51,630 bases of DNA from Deltaproteobacteria bacterium (GCA_026388345.1 JAPLJY010000176.1:1-51630); one strand, 5' to 3'. Positions 1-9,263 are shown, counted from the first letter of the stretch. Program-made: numbers and translations. The notes: generated by a model not told the origin, from the sequence alone.

Positions 1-1185
<1,185 letters not shown>

Positions 1186-1197
1186 CCGGAGGATCTG

Positions 1198-1605
1198 ATG
1201 GCTGATGAATTGACGCTGGAAATCGTGACACCCGAGAGGATGGCCTTCAAGGGCGTCGTCGAAGAGGTGACCATCCCCGGCACGGAAGGCGAGTTCGGCG
1301 TGCTCCGGGGCCACGCTTCCCTCCTGAGTTCGGTCGATGTCGGAGAACTCAGCTTCACCCAGGATCACAAGAAGACCCGTTATGCGGTGAATACCGGCTA
1401 TGCGGAGGTCACGGCCTCCAAGGTCACTGTCCTGGTGGAGACCGCGGAAAGATCGGACATGATTGACCTCGAAAGGGCGCGCCGGGCCAAGGAAAGGGCC
1501 GAGGAGATCATGGCAAAGCTCCCCAAAGAGGATGCCGAGTTCGAAAAGATCCGACTGGCTCTGCTGAGGGCGGTGACCCGGCTCAACCTCGCCGGGAAAA
1601 ACTAA
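1198..1605 (+). CDS. atpC: ATP synthase F1 epsilon subunit
   Basis: Epsilon subunit of the F1 central stalk, which couples rotation to catalysis and inhibits ATP hydrolysis. The 135 residues begin with the beta-sandwich domain ([38 protein letters not shown]). A C-terminal helical hairpin follows, with [17 protein letters not shown] as its first helix. A GGAGG ribosome site precedes the ATG at the normal distance. Position after atpD and length both fit. The stop codon overlaps the stop codon of the convergent greA by two bases. Confidence 0.96.
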   Translation: MADELTLEIVTPERMAFKGVVEEVTIPGTEGEFGVLRGHASLLSSVDVGELSFTQDHKKTRYAVNTGYAEVTASKVTVLVETAERSDMIDLERARRAKERAEEIMAKLPKEDAEFEKIRLALLRAVTRLNLAGKN

Positions 1606-2084
1606 TCTTCTTCCTGAACGGTGATCTCGACGATCTCGAATTCCCGGATGCCGCCCGGTGTATTGACGCTGATTTCATCGCCGACGCATTTGCCGATCAG
1701 CGCCCGGCCGATCGGCGAGGTTACCGAAATCCGGTTCCGTGCGAGGTCCGATTCGAGGGGACCCAGAAGCCGGTAGGTGATTCCTTTGCCGGTGCCGGTC
1801 TCCTCGATGGCCACGGTCGTGCCGAAGACCACTTTTTCGCAGGTCAGGTTCTTCAGATCGATCACGTTGGACATCGCCAGGTTGTTTTCCAGTTCCTGCA
1901 TCTTCCCGTGAAGGTAGGACTGCCTCTCCTTGGCCGCTGTGTATTCCGCGTTTTCCGAAAGATCCCCGTGTCCTCTGGCGATCTCAATGTCTTTGATGTT
2001 CTGCGGGATGGAGACCGTCTTGAGAACCTCCAGTTCCCGCTTCAGCCTTGCAAATCCCCCCTTGGTGATGGGTATCTTGTCCAT
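1602..2084 (-). CDS. greA: Transcription elongation factor GreA
   Basis: GreA rescues backtracked RNA polymerase by stimulating cleavage of the nascent RNA. The protein is 160 residues from the chosen ATG: an N-terminal coiled coil of about 75 residues containing the signature [20 protein letters not shown], then the FKBP-like C-terminal domain ([23 protein letters not shown]). An upstream in-frame start at 2132 would add 16 unconserved residues. The ATG at 2084 is preceded by GGAGAAGG and starts at the family-typical [10 protein letters not shown]. It converges on atpC with no space for a terminator between them. Confidence 0.95.
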   Translation of the reverse strand: MDKIPITKGGFARLKRELEVLKTVSIPQNIKDIEIARGHGDLSENAEYTAAKERQSYLHGKMQELENNLAMSNVIDLKNLTCEKVVFGTTVAIEETGTGKGITYRLLGPLESDLARNRISVTSPIGRALIGKCVGDEISVNTPGGIREFEIVEITVQEED

Positions 2085-2164
2085 AAACCTTCTCCTGCCC
2101 GGATTCTTTGAGTGCCTCGCAGGCAGGCACAAACCCGGCCGACCGACTACCGCACGATGTTTGA

Positions 2165-2193
2165 TCCTTAATCGAGAAACCGTGGGGTGTCAA
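2165..2193 (-). promoter_or_regulatory. Possible greA promoter
   Basis: On the minus strand a perfect TTGACA (2188-2193) is followed after 17 bases by TAAGGA (2165-2170), a weak -10. It lies about 80 bases upstream of the greA start. The -35 is convincing, the -10 is not. Confidence 0.35.
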
Positions 2194-2260
2194 GGAAGAA
2201 ATGAGCGGGGGAGATGCTTGTCACGATCCGGAATCTGTGTTAGAAAACGGCCGATCCATC

Positions 2261-2284
2261 CCGGTCCGGAACCTTCAGGACCGG
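2261..2284 (+). other. Hairpin in the moaA leader
   Basis: CCGGTCC (2261-2267) pairs perfectly with GGACCGG (2278-2284) around a 10-base loop, and a second short stem (TCCGG/CCGGA) follows before the ribosome site. I looked for a molybdenum-cofactor riboswitch and could not match its conserved core, so this is recorded only as leader structure. Confidence 0.4.
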
Positions 2285-2339
2285 CGGGCCCGAAGACGAC
2301 GTCCGGCTGCCGGATTGAAAAGGAGCGCAACCATTTTCG

Positions 2340-3332
2340 ATGTTAGATCAATATGAACGTAATATCAACTATCTACGTGTTTCCGTGACAGACCGGTGCA
2401 ACCTCCGGTGCGCCTATTGCATGCCCAAGGAGGGACTCTCCCGGATCGGTCACGACGACATCCTCCGGTATGAGGAGATCCATCGGATCATCCGGGTCGC
2501 GGCGGGGCTGGGAATCACGAAAGTCCGGATCACCGGCGGCGAGCCCCTGGTCCGCCGGGGCGTCGCGGAGTTCATCGTATCGTTGCACGCGATCCCGGAA
2601 CTGAAGGACGTCAGCCTGACGACGAACGGCATCCTCCTCGACGGCTGCGCAGAAAACCTTTTCGCGGCCGGGATCCGGCGGATCAATGTCAGCCTCGATT
2701 CCCTTGACGCAGAAAAGTACGCCCGGATCACGCGGGGCGGGGACATCCGGGCCGTTCTCCGGGGAATCCGGAAGGTCCGGGAAACCGGCTTCTCCCCGAT
2801 CAAGATCAACATTGTGGCCATCAAGGGGTTCAACGACGACGAGGTCCTGGATTTCGTCCGTCTGACCCTTGAAAATCCCTACCAGATCCGCTTCATTGAA
2901 CTGATGCCCCTGGGCCATGCGGGGATCGAGAACAACGGCCGTTACATATCGAACGCCATCATCCGGGAGCGGATCGAGACCCTCGGCCGGCTCGAACCGG
3001 TCGACGGCCGGGGAAACGGGAGCGACGGTCCGGCGCAGATCTACCGCCTGGCGGGCGGCACGGGGGAGATCGGTTTCATCAGTCCGGTCTCCCGCCATTT
3101 CTGCCGCACCTGCAACCGCCTCCGCCTGACGGCGGACGGCCACCTCCGGGCCTGCCTGCTGTCGGACGACGAAACCGACCTCAAAGGCCCCCTCCGGTCC
3201 GGGTGCGCCGACGGGGCGATCCAGGAACTCATCCGGGGGGCGATCTCCCGGAAACCAAAACAGCACGAGATCGCCTGCAACGAGAGCCACATCAAGAAAT
3301 GCATGAAGGAGATGCAGGAGATCGGCGGGTAA
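2340..3332 (+). CDS. moaA: GTP 3',8-cyclase MoaA
   Basis: Radical-SAM enzyme of the first step of molybdenum cofactor synthesis, converting GTP to 3',8-cyclo-7,8-dihydro-GTP. The N-terminal cluster motif is CNLRCAYC (Cys20, 24, 27). The C-terminal cluster is C-x2-C-x13-C (CRTCNRLRLTADGHLRAC, near residue 255), which binds GTP. The protein ends in the Gly-Gly tail typical of the family. Length 330 is normal. The AAGGAG upstream is about 14 bases from the ATG, longer than usual. No other moa gene is adjacent. Confidence 0.96.
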   Translation: MLDQYERNINYLRVSVTDRCNLRCAYCMPKEGLSRIGHDDILRYEEIHRIIRVAAGLGITKVRITGGEPLVRRGVAEFIVSLHAIPELKDVSLTTNGILLDGCAENLFAAGIRRINVSLDSLDAEKYARITRGGDIRAVLRGIRKVRETGFSPIKINIVAIKGFNDDEVLDFVRLTLENPYQIRFIELMPLGHAGIENNGRYISNAIIRERIETLGRLEPVDGRGNGSDGPAQIYRLAGGTGEIGFISPVSRHFCRTCNRLRLTADGHLRACLLSDDETDLKGPLRSGCADGAIQELIRGAISRKPKQHEIACNESHIKKCMKEMQEIGG

Positions 3333-3437
3333 GGCGGGGCCTTTCGGAGCAGCGCCGGATTTCGGCCATGAGCGGAAAAAAGGAAGGAATACCGGACCGC
3401 TTTCCAACGATCCGGATGACGGGGGGGGAAAAAATCG

Positions 3438-4247
3438 ATGACCACGGAAGAGGAAATCATCCATGATGACTGGCGGACGACGTCCACCGGCCGCTATCTC
3501 GACGGGAGGGTCAAGAGCCTCATCCTCGACCTGACCGCGCCCCGGGCGGGGGAGCGGCTCCTCGACGTCGGGTGCGGGAGCGGGGAGCACCTTGGCCTCT
3601 TCCGGCGCAAGGGGTGCGACGTAACGGGAATCGATCCGTCCCCCTTCCTCCTCGACCAGGCCTGCCAGCGGCTCCGAAGCCGAGCCGAGCTCCGCATCGG
3701 CCCGGCGGAAGATCTCCCCTTCTCCGACAACGAATTCGACATCGTCACCCTGATCAATTCTCTCGAATTTACCGACGATCCGGGGCTTGCCGTCGCCGAG
3801 GCGATCCGGGTCTGCCGGGGGCGGGTCTTCATCGGGGTGATGAATCGTTATTCCCTGATCGGGGCGCAGGGGAGACTGACCAACCTCTTCCATCCTCCAG
3901 CCGGCACGAACGCACGTTTCTTCCACCTTGCCTCCATCTCCGCGATGATCCGGAGGCAGCTCCCGGGGGTTCGTATCCAGTGGGGCAGCGTCATCTTCCT
4001 CCCCTGGGGCTGGTATGACTTCGCCACCGGCTTGGAGGAGCTGCTCCCCGTGATGAGAAACCCTTTCGGCGCCTTCTTCGGCCTTTCCTTCTCCGTGACC
4101 TTCACCTTCCGGACGATCCAGGAGATCATCCGGGAGCCCGTCGAGCTCACCGCCGAGGGCGGAAGACCAATGCCCGGCGTCGTCCGGGAATTTAAGAAAA
4201 ATCGCCCGTTACCAGCCACGGATAGGGGCATGAAACATGGTTCATGA
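3438..4247 (+). CDS. Class I SAM-dependent methyltransferase
   Basis: The 269-residue protein has motif I LLDVGCGSGEHLGLF (about residues 40-55), the acidic end of strand beta2 (VTGIDPSPFLL), and AEDLPFSDNEFDIVTLINSLEFTDDP as motifs II-III. This is the pattern of small-molecule methyltransferases of the UbiE/UbiG type. The C-terminal half (NRYSLIGAQGRL onward) is not diagnostic of a substrate. Its last 11 bases overlap the start of the AmrS-type gene, so the two are translationally coupled. A link to that enzyme is inferred from position only. Confidence 0.8.
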   Translation: MTTEEEIIHDDWRTTSTGRYLDGRVKSLILDLTAPRAGERLLDVGCGSGEHLGLFRRKGCDVTGIDPSPFLLDQACQRLRSRAELRIGPAEDLPFSDNEFDIVTLINSLEFTDDPGLAVAEAIRVCRGRVFIGVMNRYSLIGAQGRLTNLFHPPAGTNARFFHLASISAMIRRQLPGVRIQWGSVIFLPWGWYDFATGLEELLPVMRNPFGAFFGLSFSVTFTFRTIQEIIREPVELTAEGGRPMPGVVREFKKNRPLPATDRGMKHGS

Positions 4248-5247
4248 AGCGCTGCTGTACGAAAAGGAAGCGGAAAATCGGGTAAGGTGCGGCCTCTGCG
4301 CCCACCGCTGCCGGATCGATCCCGGCACGCGCGGCATCTGCGGCGTCCGGGAAAACCGAAAGGGGATCCTCTGCAGCCTCGTCTACGGGTCCATCGTCGC
4401 CGAGAATGTCGATCCCATCGAAAAGAAACCCCTCTTCCATTTCCTGCCCGGTTCACGCTCCTTCTCCATCGCCACGGCGGGCTGCAACTTCCGTTGCACC
4501 TTCTGCCAGAACCATGACATCTCACAGGCGCCGCGGGAAAAGGGTCAGATCGTCGGGCGGGAGAGAACCCCGGCGGAAATCGTGGAGAGGGCCATGCGGA
4601 GCGGGTCGCGGAGCATCGCCTATACCTACACGGAGCCGACTGTCTATTTCGAATTCGCCTATGCAACCGCCGGAATCGCCAGGGGGAGGGGTCTCAAAAA
4701 CGTCTTCGTGACCAACGGCTACATGACCCCCGGGATGCTGGAGATCATCGCCCCGAGTCTCGACGCGGCGAACGTCGATCTGAAGGCCTTCCGCGACGAC
4801 TTTTACAAGAAGCAATGCGGCGCGCGCCTCCAGCCGGTCCTCGACAGTTTGAGAAAGATGAAGGAACTCGGGATCTGGGTCGAAGTGACGACACTCCTCA
4901 TCCCCGGCCTGAACGACGGCGAGGAGGAGCTGGGCGAACTGGCCGCCTTCATCGTCTCCCTCGGGGCGGAGACCCCCTGGCACATTAGCCGCTTTCACCC
5001 CCAGTACCGGATGACGGAGACACCGCCGACGCCGGCATCCTCGATTCACCGGGCCGCGGAGATCGGCCGATCCGCCGGCCTGAAGTACGTCTACTGCGGG
5101 AACCTCCCGGGGGATGTCGGGGAAAACACCCTCTGTGCCGGCTGCGGCCGGCTCCTCATCGGCCGTTGCGGCTTCTCCATCGAGCGTCTGGACCTGAAGG
5201 AATCGGCCTGCCCCCATTGCGGGACGCCCCTGGACGGCATCTTCTGA
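4237..5247 (+). CDS. amrS: AmrS-type (AmmeMemoRadiSam) radical-SAM protein
   Basis: Relative of pyruvate formate-lyase activating enzyme. The radical-SAM motif CNFRCTFC lies near residue 83. Before it is a Cys-rich N-terminal segment (CGLCAHRCRI, then GICGVRENRKG), and the C-terminus carries further Cys pairs (CAGCGRLLIGRC, CPHCGTPL). This arrangement, with TYTEPTVYFEFAYATA and HISRFHPQYRM, is characteristic of the AmrS family, whose usual partners are Memo-like and AMMECR1 proteins. Neither partner is in this window. The substrate is not settled for the family. 336 residues is the normal length. Confidence 0.85.
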   Translation: MVHEALLYEKEAENRVRCGLCAHRCRIDPGTRGICGVRENRKGILCSLVYGSIVAENVDPIEKKPLFHFLPGSRSFSIATAGCNFRCTFCQNHDISQAPREKGQIVGRERTPAEIVERAMRSGSRSIAYTYTEPTVYFEFAYATAGIARGRGLKNVFVTNGYMTPGMLEIIAPSLDAANVDLKAFRDDFYKKQCGARLQPVLDSLRKMKELGIWVEVTTLLIPGLNDGEEELGELAAFIVSLGAETPWHISRFHPQYRMTETPPTPASSIHRAAEIGRSAGLKYVYCGNLPGDVGENTLCAGCGRLLIGRCGFSIERLDLKESACPHCGTPLDGIF

Positions 5248-5278
5248 CGGGCTGATGACCGGGAGCGCATCCCCTAAG

Positions 5279-5359
5279 CCCCGCCTTGTGGGCGGGGATA
5301 GGGGGCGCAATCAAAAGCAGACAGTTTCCTTGCCGGGAAGCCCCGCCCTTTGGGCGGGC
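5279..5359 (+). terminator. Two GC-rich hairpins after amrS
   Basis: Two similar hairpins lie downstream of the amrS stop: CCCCGCC-TTGTG-GGCGGGG at 5279-5297 and a CCCGCCC/GGGCGGG stem with a TTT loop at about 5342-5358. They share the core AAGCCCCGCC. Neither has a good U tract, so termination is probable but not certain. The second runs into the dispersed repeat at 5354. Confidence 0.45.
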
Positions 5360-5480
5360 TGCTTCCAAAACGTCCATCTGCTGCGTTTCCCTCATCCTTC
5401 GCCGTTCAACGTACCCAAAGGTACGCCTCACGGCTCAGGATCTCGGGGGCCTTGCATCCGGGCATTTTTGATCAGCCCGC
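5354..5480 (+). repeat. Dispersed palindromic repeat, copy 1
   Basis: About 127 bases with imperfect inverted ends (GCGGGCTG near 5354, CAGCCCGC at 5473-5480). It shares several blocks with the reverse complement of 47808-47931: CATCTGCTGCGTT, TACGCCTC, GCCTTGCATC and GCATTTTTGA-x-CAGCC. The similar size and the conserved ends indicate a small non-coding mobile or REP-like family. Confidence 0.7.
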
Positions 5481-5505
5481 TTTGATCTAAGAGGAGACCG
5501 GAATC

Positions 5506-5781
5506 ATGAACGAAACGAGCGATGACCTTTGGGAGGTGGTCGCCACAGCCGCCGGGATGACGCAGGCGAATCTCATCACGGGCAGGCTCGCAAGCGACGG
5601 CATCCGGACCCGGCTACGCTACGAAGCCGCCGGAACGATCTATGCGATCACGGTCGACGGCCTGGGCGAGGTGAAGATCCTCGTCCCCGTCCCCGACTGG
5701 GAACGGGCGAAAGAGCTCCTCTGCCGCTCCTACGACGACGGCGATCTCCCCTGGGAAAAGGTTCCGGACGACGGGATGTGA
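5506..5781 (+). CDS. DUF2007-like small protein
   Basis: A 91-residue protein with a good ribosome site (GAGGAG before the ATG). The pattern WEVVATAAGMTQANLITGRLASDGI then LGEVKILVPVPDWERAKELL matches the DUF2007 (putative signal transducing protein) fold. In that family a short beta-alpha-beta unit reads like a nucleotide- or metal-binding domain. No catalytic residues are evident and no function is established. It is isolated: dinB converges on it from downstream. Confidence 0.65.
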   Translation: MNETSDDLWEVVATAAGMTQANLITGRLASDGIRTRLRYEAAGTIYAITVDGLGEVKILVPVPDWERAKELLCRSYDDGDLPWEKVPDDGM

Positions 5782-5954
5782 GAAGCTCTGAAAAGAACGC
5801 CCACAGGCGATTGCTACAGCGAGGGTGGATGGGGGCGGGCAGCGGGTCCCCCTTGATGGGGAAAGAAAGGGGGTGAACGGAACGAATGAACGGTTTTAGC
5901 GAGCGTGATATCCGGTGGAGACCAGTGTATATGCTTTAAATTTGTCTGTTCCCA

Positions 5955-7058
5955 TTAGATTAGCCTGTCGAGTACTTCCGAATGGCACTGGTCATCCTGA
6001 TTCTTGCCTTGGAAATTACTGGCCCTCACGCCCACCAGCCGGACCTTCTTTTTGAGCTCAATTCTTTTAAGGCAGGCGAATGCCGCTTTTCTGATCTCTT
6101 CTTCCGAATCGGTATAATCGGAGATCGTCATCGCCCTCGTGAATGTCTCAAAATCGCTGAATCGGATCTTTATGGTGATCGTTCTTGCCTTATACTGATG
6201 TCCCTGCATATCTTGAACGACATCTTTTGAAAGATCGGCGAGTGTTCTGGCGATCACTTGCCAGTCCCTCACATCTTCCTGAAAAGTGGTTTCACGACTG
6301 AATGATTTCGGTTCCCAGTGAGTGACCAGAGGGCTTTCATCAATGCCTCTGGCCGCTTCATAAAGGTATTGACCGTAAGAATTACCGAAAAACTCCAACA
6401 GCTTTTCCAGAGGCAATGCGGCTAACTGTCCGATGGTTTCTATGTTGATGCCCTTTAGGTGTTCTTCCGTTTTTGGACCTATGCCGTATAATTTTCTGAC
6501 GGGCAGCGGCCAGAGCTTCGTTTCAACGTCGGCCTCCATGAGAACGGTGACTCCATCCGGCTTCCGCATGTCTGAGGCAATCTTGGCCAGAAGTTTGTTG
6601 GACGCAATGCCGATGGAACAGGTGAGGCCTGTCTTCTCTTTGATCCCGGCCTTAATCCGCCCCGTGATCTCTTCATTGGTGACCGGTATATCCGTAACGT
6701 CCAGATACGCCTCGTCAATGCCGACATCTTCCATAATCGGGCTTGCGGTTCGGAGAACTTCTTTGAATTTTACGGAAGCGGATGAATAGGCCTCGTAATC
6801 TACCGGAAGGAATACCGCATGAGGACACATCTTGTATGCGGTCTTCATCGGCATGGCGGAGTGAACGCCATATTTTCTGGCTTCGTAATTGGCGGTAGAG
6901 ACAATGCCCCTTTTGGATGGATCTCCCTGACCGCCGATGACAACGGGTTTTCCTGCGAGCTCCGGTCTCCTTTTTTGCTCAACAGCAGCGAAGAAGGCGT
7001 CCATGTCGATATGAAGGATTCTCCTTTTCATGGACTGGCTCAATGACGGATCGCTCAT
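5955..7058 (-). CDS. dinB: DNA polymerase IV
   Basis: Y-family translesion polymerase. Metal-binding acidic residues are Asp18 (HIDMDAFFAAVEQ) and Asp115-Glu116 (GIDEAYLDVT, with Gly where Ser is usual). The steric motif KPVVIGGQ and the helix-hairpin-helix LYGIGPKTEEHLKGINI follow. 367 residues is typical. The start at 7058 has GGAG six bases upstream; a second Met ten residues in is possible. It ends an operon lexA-small membrane protein-dinB, so LexA repression is expected. Confidence 0.95.
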   Translation of the reverse strand: MSDPSLSQSMKRRILHIDMDAFFAAVEQKRRPELAGKPVVIGGQGDPSKRGIVSTANYEARKYGVHSAMPMKTAYKMCPHAVFLPVDYEAYSSASVKFKEVLRTASPIMEDVGIDEAYLDVTDIPVTNEEITGRIKAGIKEKTGLTCSIGIASNKLLAKIASDMRKPDGVTVLMEADVETKLWPLPVRKLYGIGPKTEEHLKGINIETIGQLAALPLEKLLEFFGNSYGQYLYEAARGIDESPLVTHWEPKSFSRETTFQEDVRDWQVIARTLADLSKDVVQDMQGHQYKARTITIKIRFSDFETFTRAMTISDYTDSEEEIRKAAFACLKRIELKKKVRLVGVRASNFQGKNQDDQCHSEVLDRLI

Positions 7059-7075
7059 TCAGCTCCAACCGGTAT

Positions 7076-7321
7076 TTATTCTTGAATGATGGACATCAGA
7101 AAAGGGATAAAGTAAATCAGTGAAACGACAATACCACAAAGGCACATCTTGTCAATCCAGTGATTGCAAAGATATCGCTCCTCCCAATCGGTCGATTCGA
7201 TGAAATGCTGAAAGCGTTTGAACAGGCTCTTTTTCGCTGCGATTTTGTAATGCACCAGCCTGGGTTGCCGGATTGCAATGGATGCTGCCGCTCTTGCCGG
7301 AACTGTCGCCATGGTATTCAT
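7076..7321 (-). CDS. Small membrane protein in the SOS operon
   Basis: An 81-residue protein with AAAAGGACA as ribosome site. The N-terminal half is basic and soluble (IRQPRLVHYKIAAKKSLFKRF). The C-terminus is one hydrophobic helix (LCGIVVSLIYFIPFLMSII) ending in QE. I do not recognise a family. It lies 47 bases after lexA and 17 before dinB on the same strand, so it should be induced by DNA damage. Small single-helix membrane proteins under LexA control are often cell-division inhibitors (SidA, YneA and others). That is inference from context only. Confidence 0.65.
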   Translation of the reverse strand: MNTMATVPARAAASIAIRQPRLVHYKIAAKKSLFKRFQHFIESTDWEERYLCNHWIDKMCLCGIVVSLIYFIPFLMSIIQE

Positions 7322-7368
7322 TATTTTGTCCTTTTGGTTCCTCGTTGGTCAATAAAATCTCGGTATAT

Positions 7369-7956
7369 TCAATGGTGGTACTTCCGGATCACCGCTGTAA
7401 CAACGCCTCCCAACCGAAGCTCTGTCTTGGGTCTGATGATTGGGTATTTGGGATTGGCAGCTTCCAGAATAACCTGCCCTCCCTGTTTCTTAAAATATTT
7501 TATGGTCCATTCCCCATCCACTTCGGCGATCACAACATCTCCATTCCTCGGCTGCTTGCCCTTCTCGACGATGACCAGATCCCCCTCCATGATTCCTTCG
7601 CCGATCATGGAGTCACCGCTGACCTGGAGCAAAAAGGACGCATCCGGTTTTGTGATCAGATATTCGTCCATGGACATGATGTCGCAGAGGGCTTCTTCCT
7701 CGGGGGACGGGAAGCCGGCCCGGACAGATCCGGCCATGGGAATAGCAAACGCGCTCTGCTTGAATTTCAGATGGCGCTTGTCGTCCTTTTCCAGAATCTC
7801 GGCCTCGATGAGCTTGTCGATCCAGAAATTGACGACGCTCTTGGATCGGACCCCGAGAAGGCCCACCATCTCGGCAAAGGAGGGCATGCGGCGATTTTCT
7901 CGGGAGAAGGCGGCAATGGATTTCTGGACTGTCTGGATGGTTCGTTTTTCTTTCAT
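7369..7956 (-). CDS. lexA: LexA-like SOS repressor
   Basis: Repressor that cleaves itself when RecA is activated. An N-terminal winged-helix domain (residues 1-65, SFAEMVGLLGVRSKSVVNFWIDKL as the recognition region) precedes an S24 peptidase domain. The cleavage site is Ala80-Gly81, the nucleophile Ser116 (GDSMIGEGI) and the general base Lys153 (WTIKYF). The protein has 195 residues. The N-terminal domain is divergent from E. coli LexA. No clear ribosome site precedes the ATG, and the promoter predicts an mRNA starting at about the ATG itself. The start choice rests on the domain beginning there. Confidence 0.92.
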   Translation of the reverse strand: MKEKRTIQTVQKSIAAFSRENRRMPSFAEMVGLLGVRSKSVVNFWIDKLIEAEILEKDDKRHLKFKQSAFAIPMAGSVRAGFPSPEEEALCDIMSMDEYLITKPDASFLLQVSGDSMIGEGIMEGDLVIVEKGKQPRNGDVVIAEVDGEWTIKYFKKQGGQVILEAANPKYPIIRPKTELRLGGVVTAVIRKYHH

Positions 7957-7962
7957 GGTTCC

Positions 7963-7991
7963 CGTATATAGAACATTCGTTCTACTGTCAA
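7963..7991 (-). promoter_or_regulatory. lexA promoter with embedded LexA box
   Basis: On the minus strand TTGACA (7986-7991), a 17-base spacer and TATACG (7963-7968) form a promoter. The spacer holds the inverted repeat GAAC-N4-GTTC (7971-7982), extended to TAGAAC-N4-GTTCTA (7969-7984). This matches the SOS box type known from Gram-positive bacteria, not the E. coli CTG-N10-CAG type. Bound LexA would block RNA polymerase directly, giving autorepression of the whole operon. Confidence 0.88.
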
Positions 7992-8237
7992 GAAAAAAAT
8001 GATCCCCTGATTTTTTATTTGTTCCTTCCTCCTACCATGAATTCGTTATCAATAAGTGATTCTAACACATCGTGAAAAAGAGGCGTGCAGGAGAGGTCTG
8101 CCTGAATTGTGCTCAAAAATGCCTTCTTGATGGGCAACTCGACCAAAAAGTGGTCTGATTTCTCAAAAGGGCGGCCACCACTCCACCTCCCTTTCCCAAG
8201 CGCATCGCCAGCCCCTGCCTTTCGATCCAAATATCCC
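7992..8237. other. Intergenic stretch upstream of lexA
   Basis: Divergent space between the lexA promoter and the promoter of the secreted protein. It holds an 89-codon minus-strand frame (8015-8284) without ribosome site or recognisable features, which I do not accept as a gene. Nothing else is visible. Confidence 0.5.
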
Positions 8238-8266
8238 TTGACAGGCAAAAACAGCCCCCCTATATT
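8238..8266 (+). promoter_or_regulatory. Promoter of the secreted repeat protein
   Basis: TTGACA (8238-8243), 17 bases, TATATT (8261-8266): a near-consensus sigma-70 promoter. The predicted start near 8273 leaves a leader of about 54 bases before the ATG at 8327. Confidence 0.75.
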
Positions 8267-8326
8267 TCCAGCTATTGAAAGCAATATCTTATCAAATCAA
8301 AAAAATGTTTGACAAGGAGGATTGAA

Positions 8327-8869
8327 ATGAAAAAAACTGGAGTCTTTCTGGCCATTGCGGCACTCATGTTATCAAGCACTTCAGTTTTTGCCCTGGAGCA
8401 TAATCTTGGCGGTACCTGGTACATGGGAGGGCCGGGCAATGTCGGAATGCCTTGCAAGATCATCCAGGAAGGAAAAGAACTCACTTTCATTAATGAACGG
8501 GGCGACCATTCGGCTGGGCGTTTTAATGCTGACGGCACCGTGGTCGCCACTACCTGGAGCAATCTGCAAGGGACGCTTGTCAATGGCAGTGACCGGATCA
8601 ACTGAAACAACAAGACATGGTGGACCAGATACCCTAATCTTGATGGCGCCTGGTACATGGGGGGGCCGGGTAATGTTGACATGCCCTGCAAGATAATCCA
8701 AAAGGGGAAAGAACTCACTTTCATTAATGAACGGGGTGATCGCTCGGCTGGACATTTCAACTCCGACGGCACCGTGGTTGCCAATACCTGGCACGATCTG
8801 AAGGGAGCTCTTGCCGAGAGCACTAATCGCATTAAATGGGAAAATCAAACGTGGTGGTATCGGAAATAA
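8327..8869 (+). pseudogene. Secreted two-repeat protein interrupted by an in-frame TGA
   Basis: AAGGAGG precedes the ATG at 8327, followed by a signal peptide MKKTGVFLAIAALMLSSTSV with FA-LE as the likely cleavage region. Two tandem copies of a 78-residue unit follow, each with GxWYMGGPGNV, MPCKII, GKELTFINERGD, SAG and DGTVVA. The first copy ends RIN-TGA-NNKTWW; the second reads RIKWENQTWW in the same frame. The stop therefore replaces the Trp of the second copy, one base change from TGG. Either the gene was recently inactivated, or the product is a single-unit protein (92 residues) made from the 5' part. The family was not identified; a periplasmic or extracellular role is implied. Confidence 0.75.
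8408..8866 (+). repeat. Two tandem 234-base coding repeats
   Basis: The copies have a period of 234 bases: TGGTACATGG occurs at 8417 and again at 8651. Long identical blocks remain, such as GAACTCACTTTCATTAATG. The duplication is visible at DNA level, so it is fairly recent or kept alike by conversion. Confidence 0.85.
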
Positions 8870-9197
8870 ACTGCACAAGTTCCGACTGGCACAGCTTACC
8901 GGTCTCGGATTTACGGACTACCTGGCCGCCGAAGAGATTATCCTCCCCTGCGGGGTGACCCGCGATGCCCCGTGAGCCCGGGACAAACCATCTGCCTTTC
9001 GGCAGCGCGCCGGACGACGGAAAGGTCCTCTGAAAAAGCGGTCGGTAACATCGGTAGCTGTCCCCCTTTTTGGGGGCATGGCCTTCATGACGAGAGGGCG
9101 CAGGAAACCATCGGCGTTTCTCCCCGCCGTTTGAGCCCTTTTTCCACCATATGTTGTGGTTCTTCCACCCTCCCCCCACAGCGGATTGTATTTTTTC
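8870..9197. other. Intergenic stretch before smc
   Basis: No gene with a ribosome site or recognisable product is seen. A short C5-T5-G5 hairpin lies at 9062-9076. The first 100 bases read open on the plus strand (about 34 codons ending near 8974) with protein-like composition, but without a start or known match. Confidence 0.4.
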
Positions 9198-9226
9198 TTT
9201 ACAAGACCCTTTTCTTCTGTTAGAAT
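9198..9226 (+). promoter_or_regulatory. smc promoter
   Basis: TTTACA (9198-9203), a 17-base spacer and TAGAAT (9221-9226), each one base from consensus. Transcription would start near 9233, about 30 bases before the ATG at 9264. Confidence 0.75.
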
Positions 9227-9263
9227 CCGACTAAATTGCGTTACCCGACGGATATTAAAGAAG

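Noticed and set aside
2133..2339. Molybdenum cofactor riboswitch upstream of moaA
   Set aside because: Short hairpins exist but the conserved core of the motif could not be matched by eye. A covariance search would decide.
2373..3926. 517-codon antisense frame across moaA and the methyltransferase
   Set aside because: Composition is that of a reverse-strand shadow and both plus-strand genes are unmistakable.
8015..8284. 89-codon minus-strand frame upstream of lexA
   Set aside because: No ribosome site, no family features, and it overlaps the promoter region of the plus-strand secreted protein.
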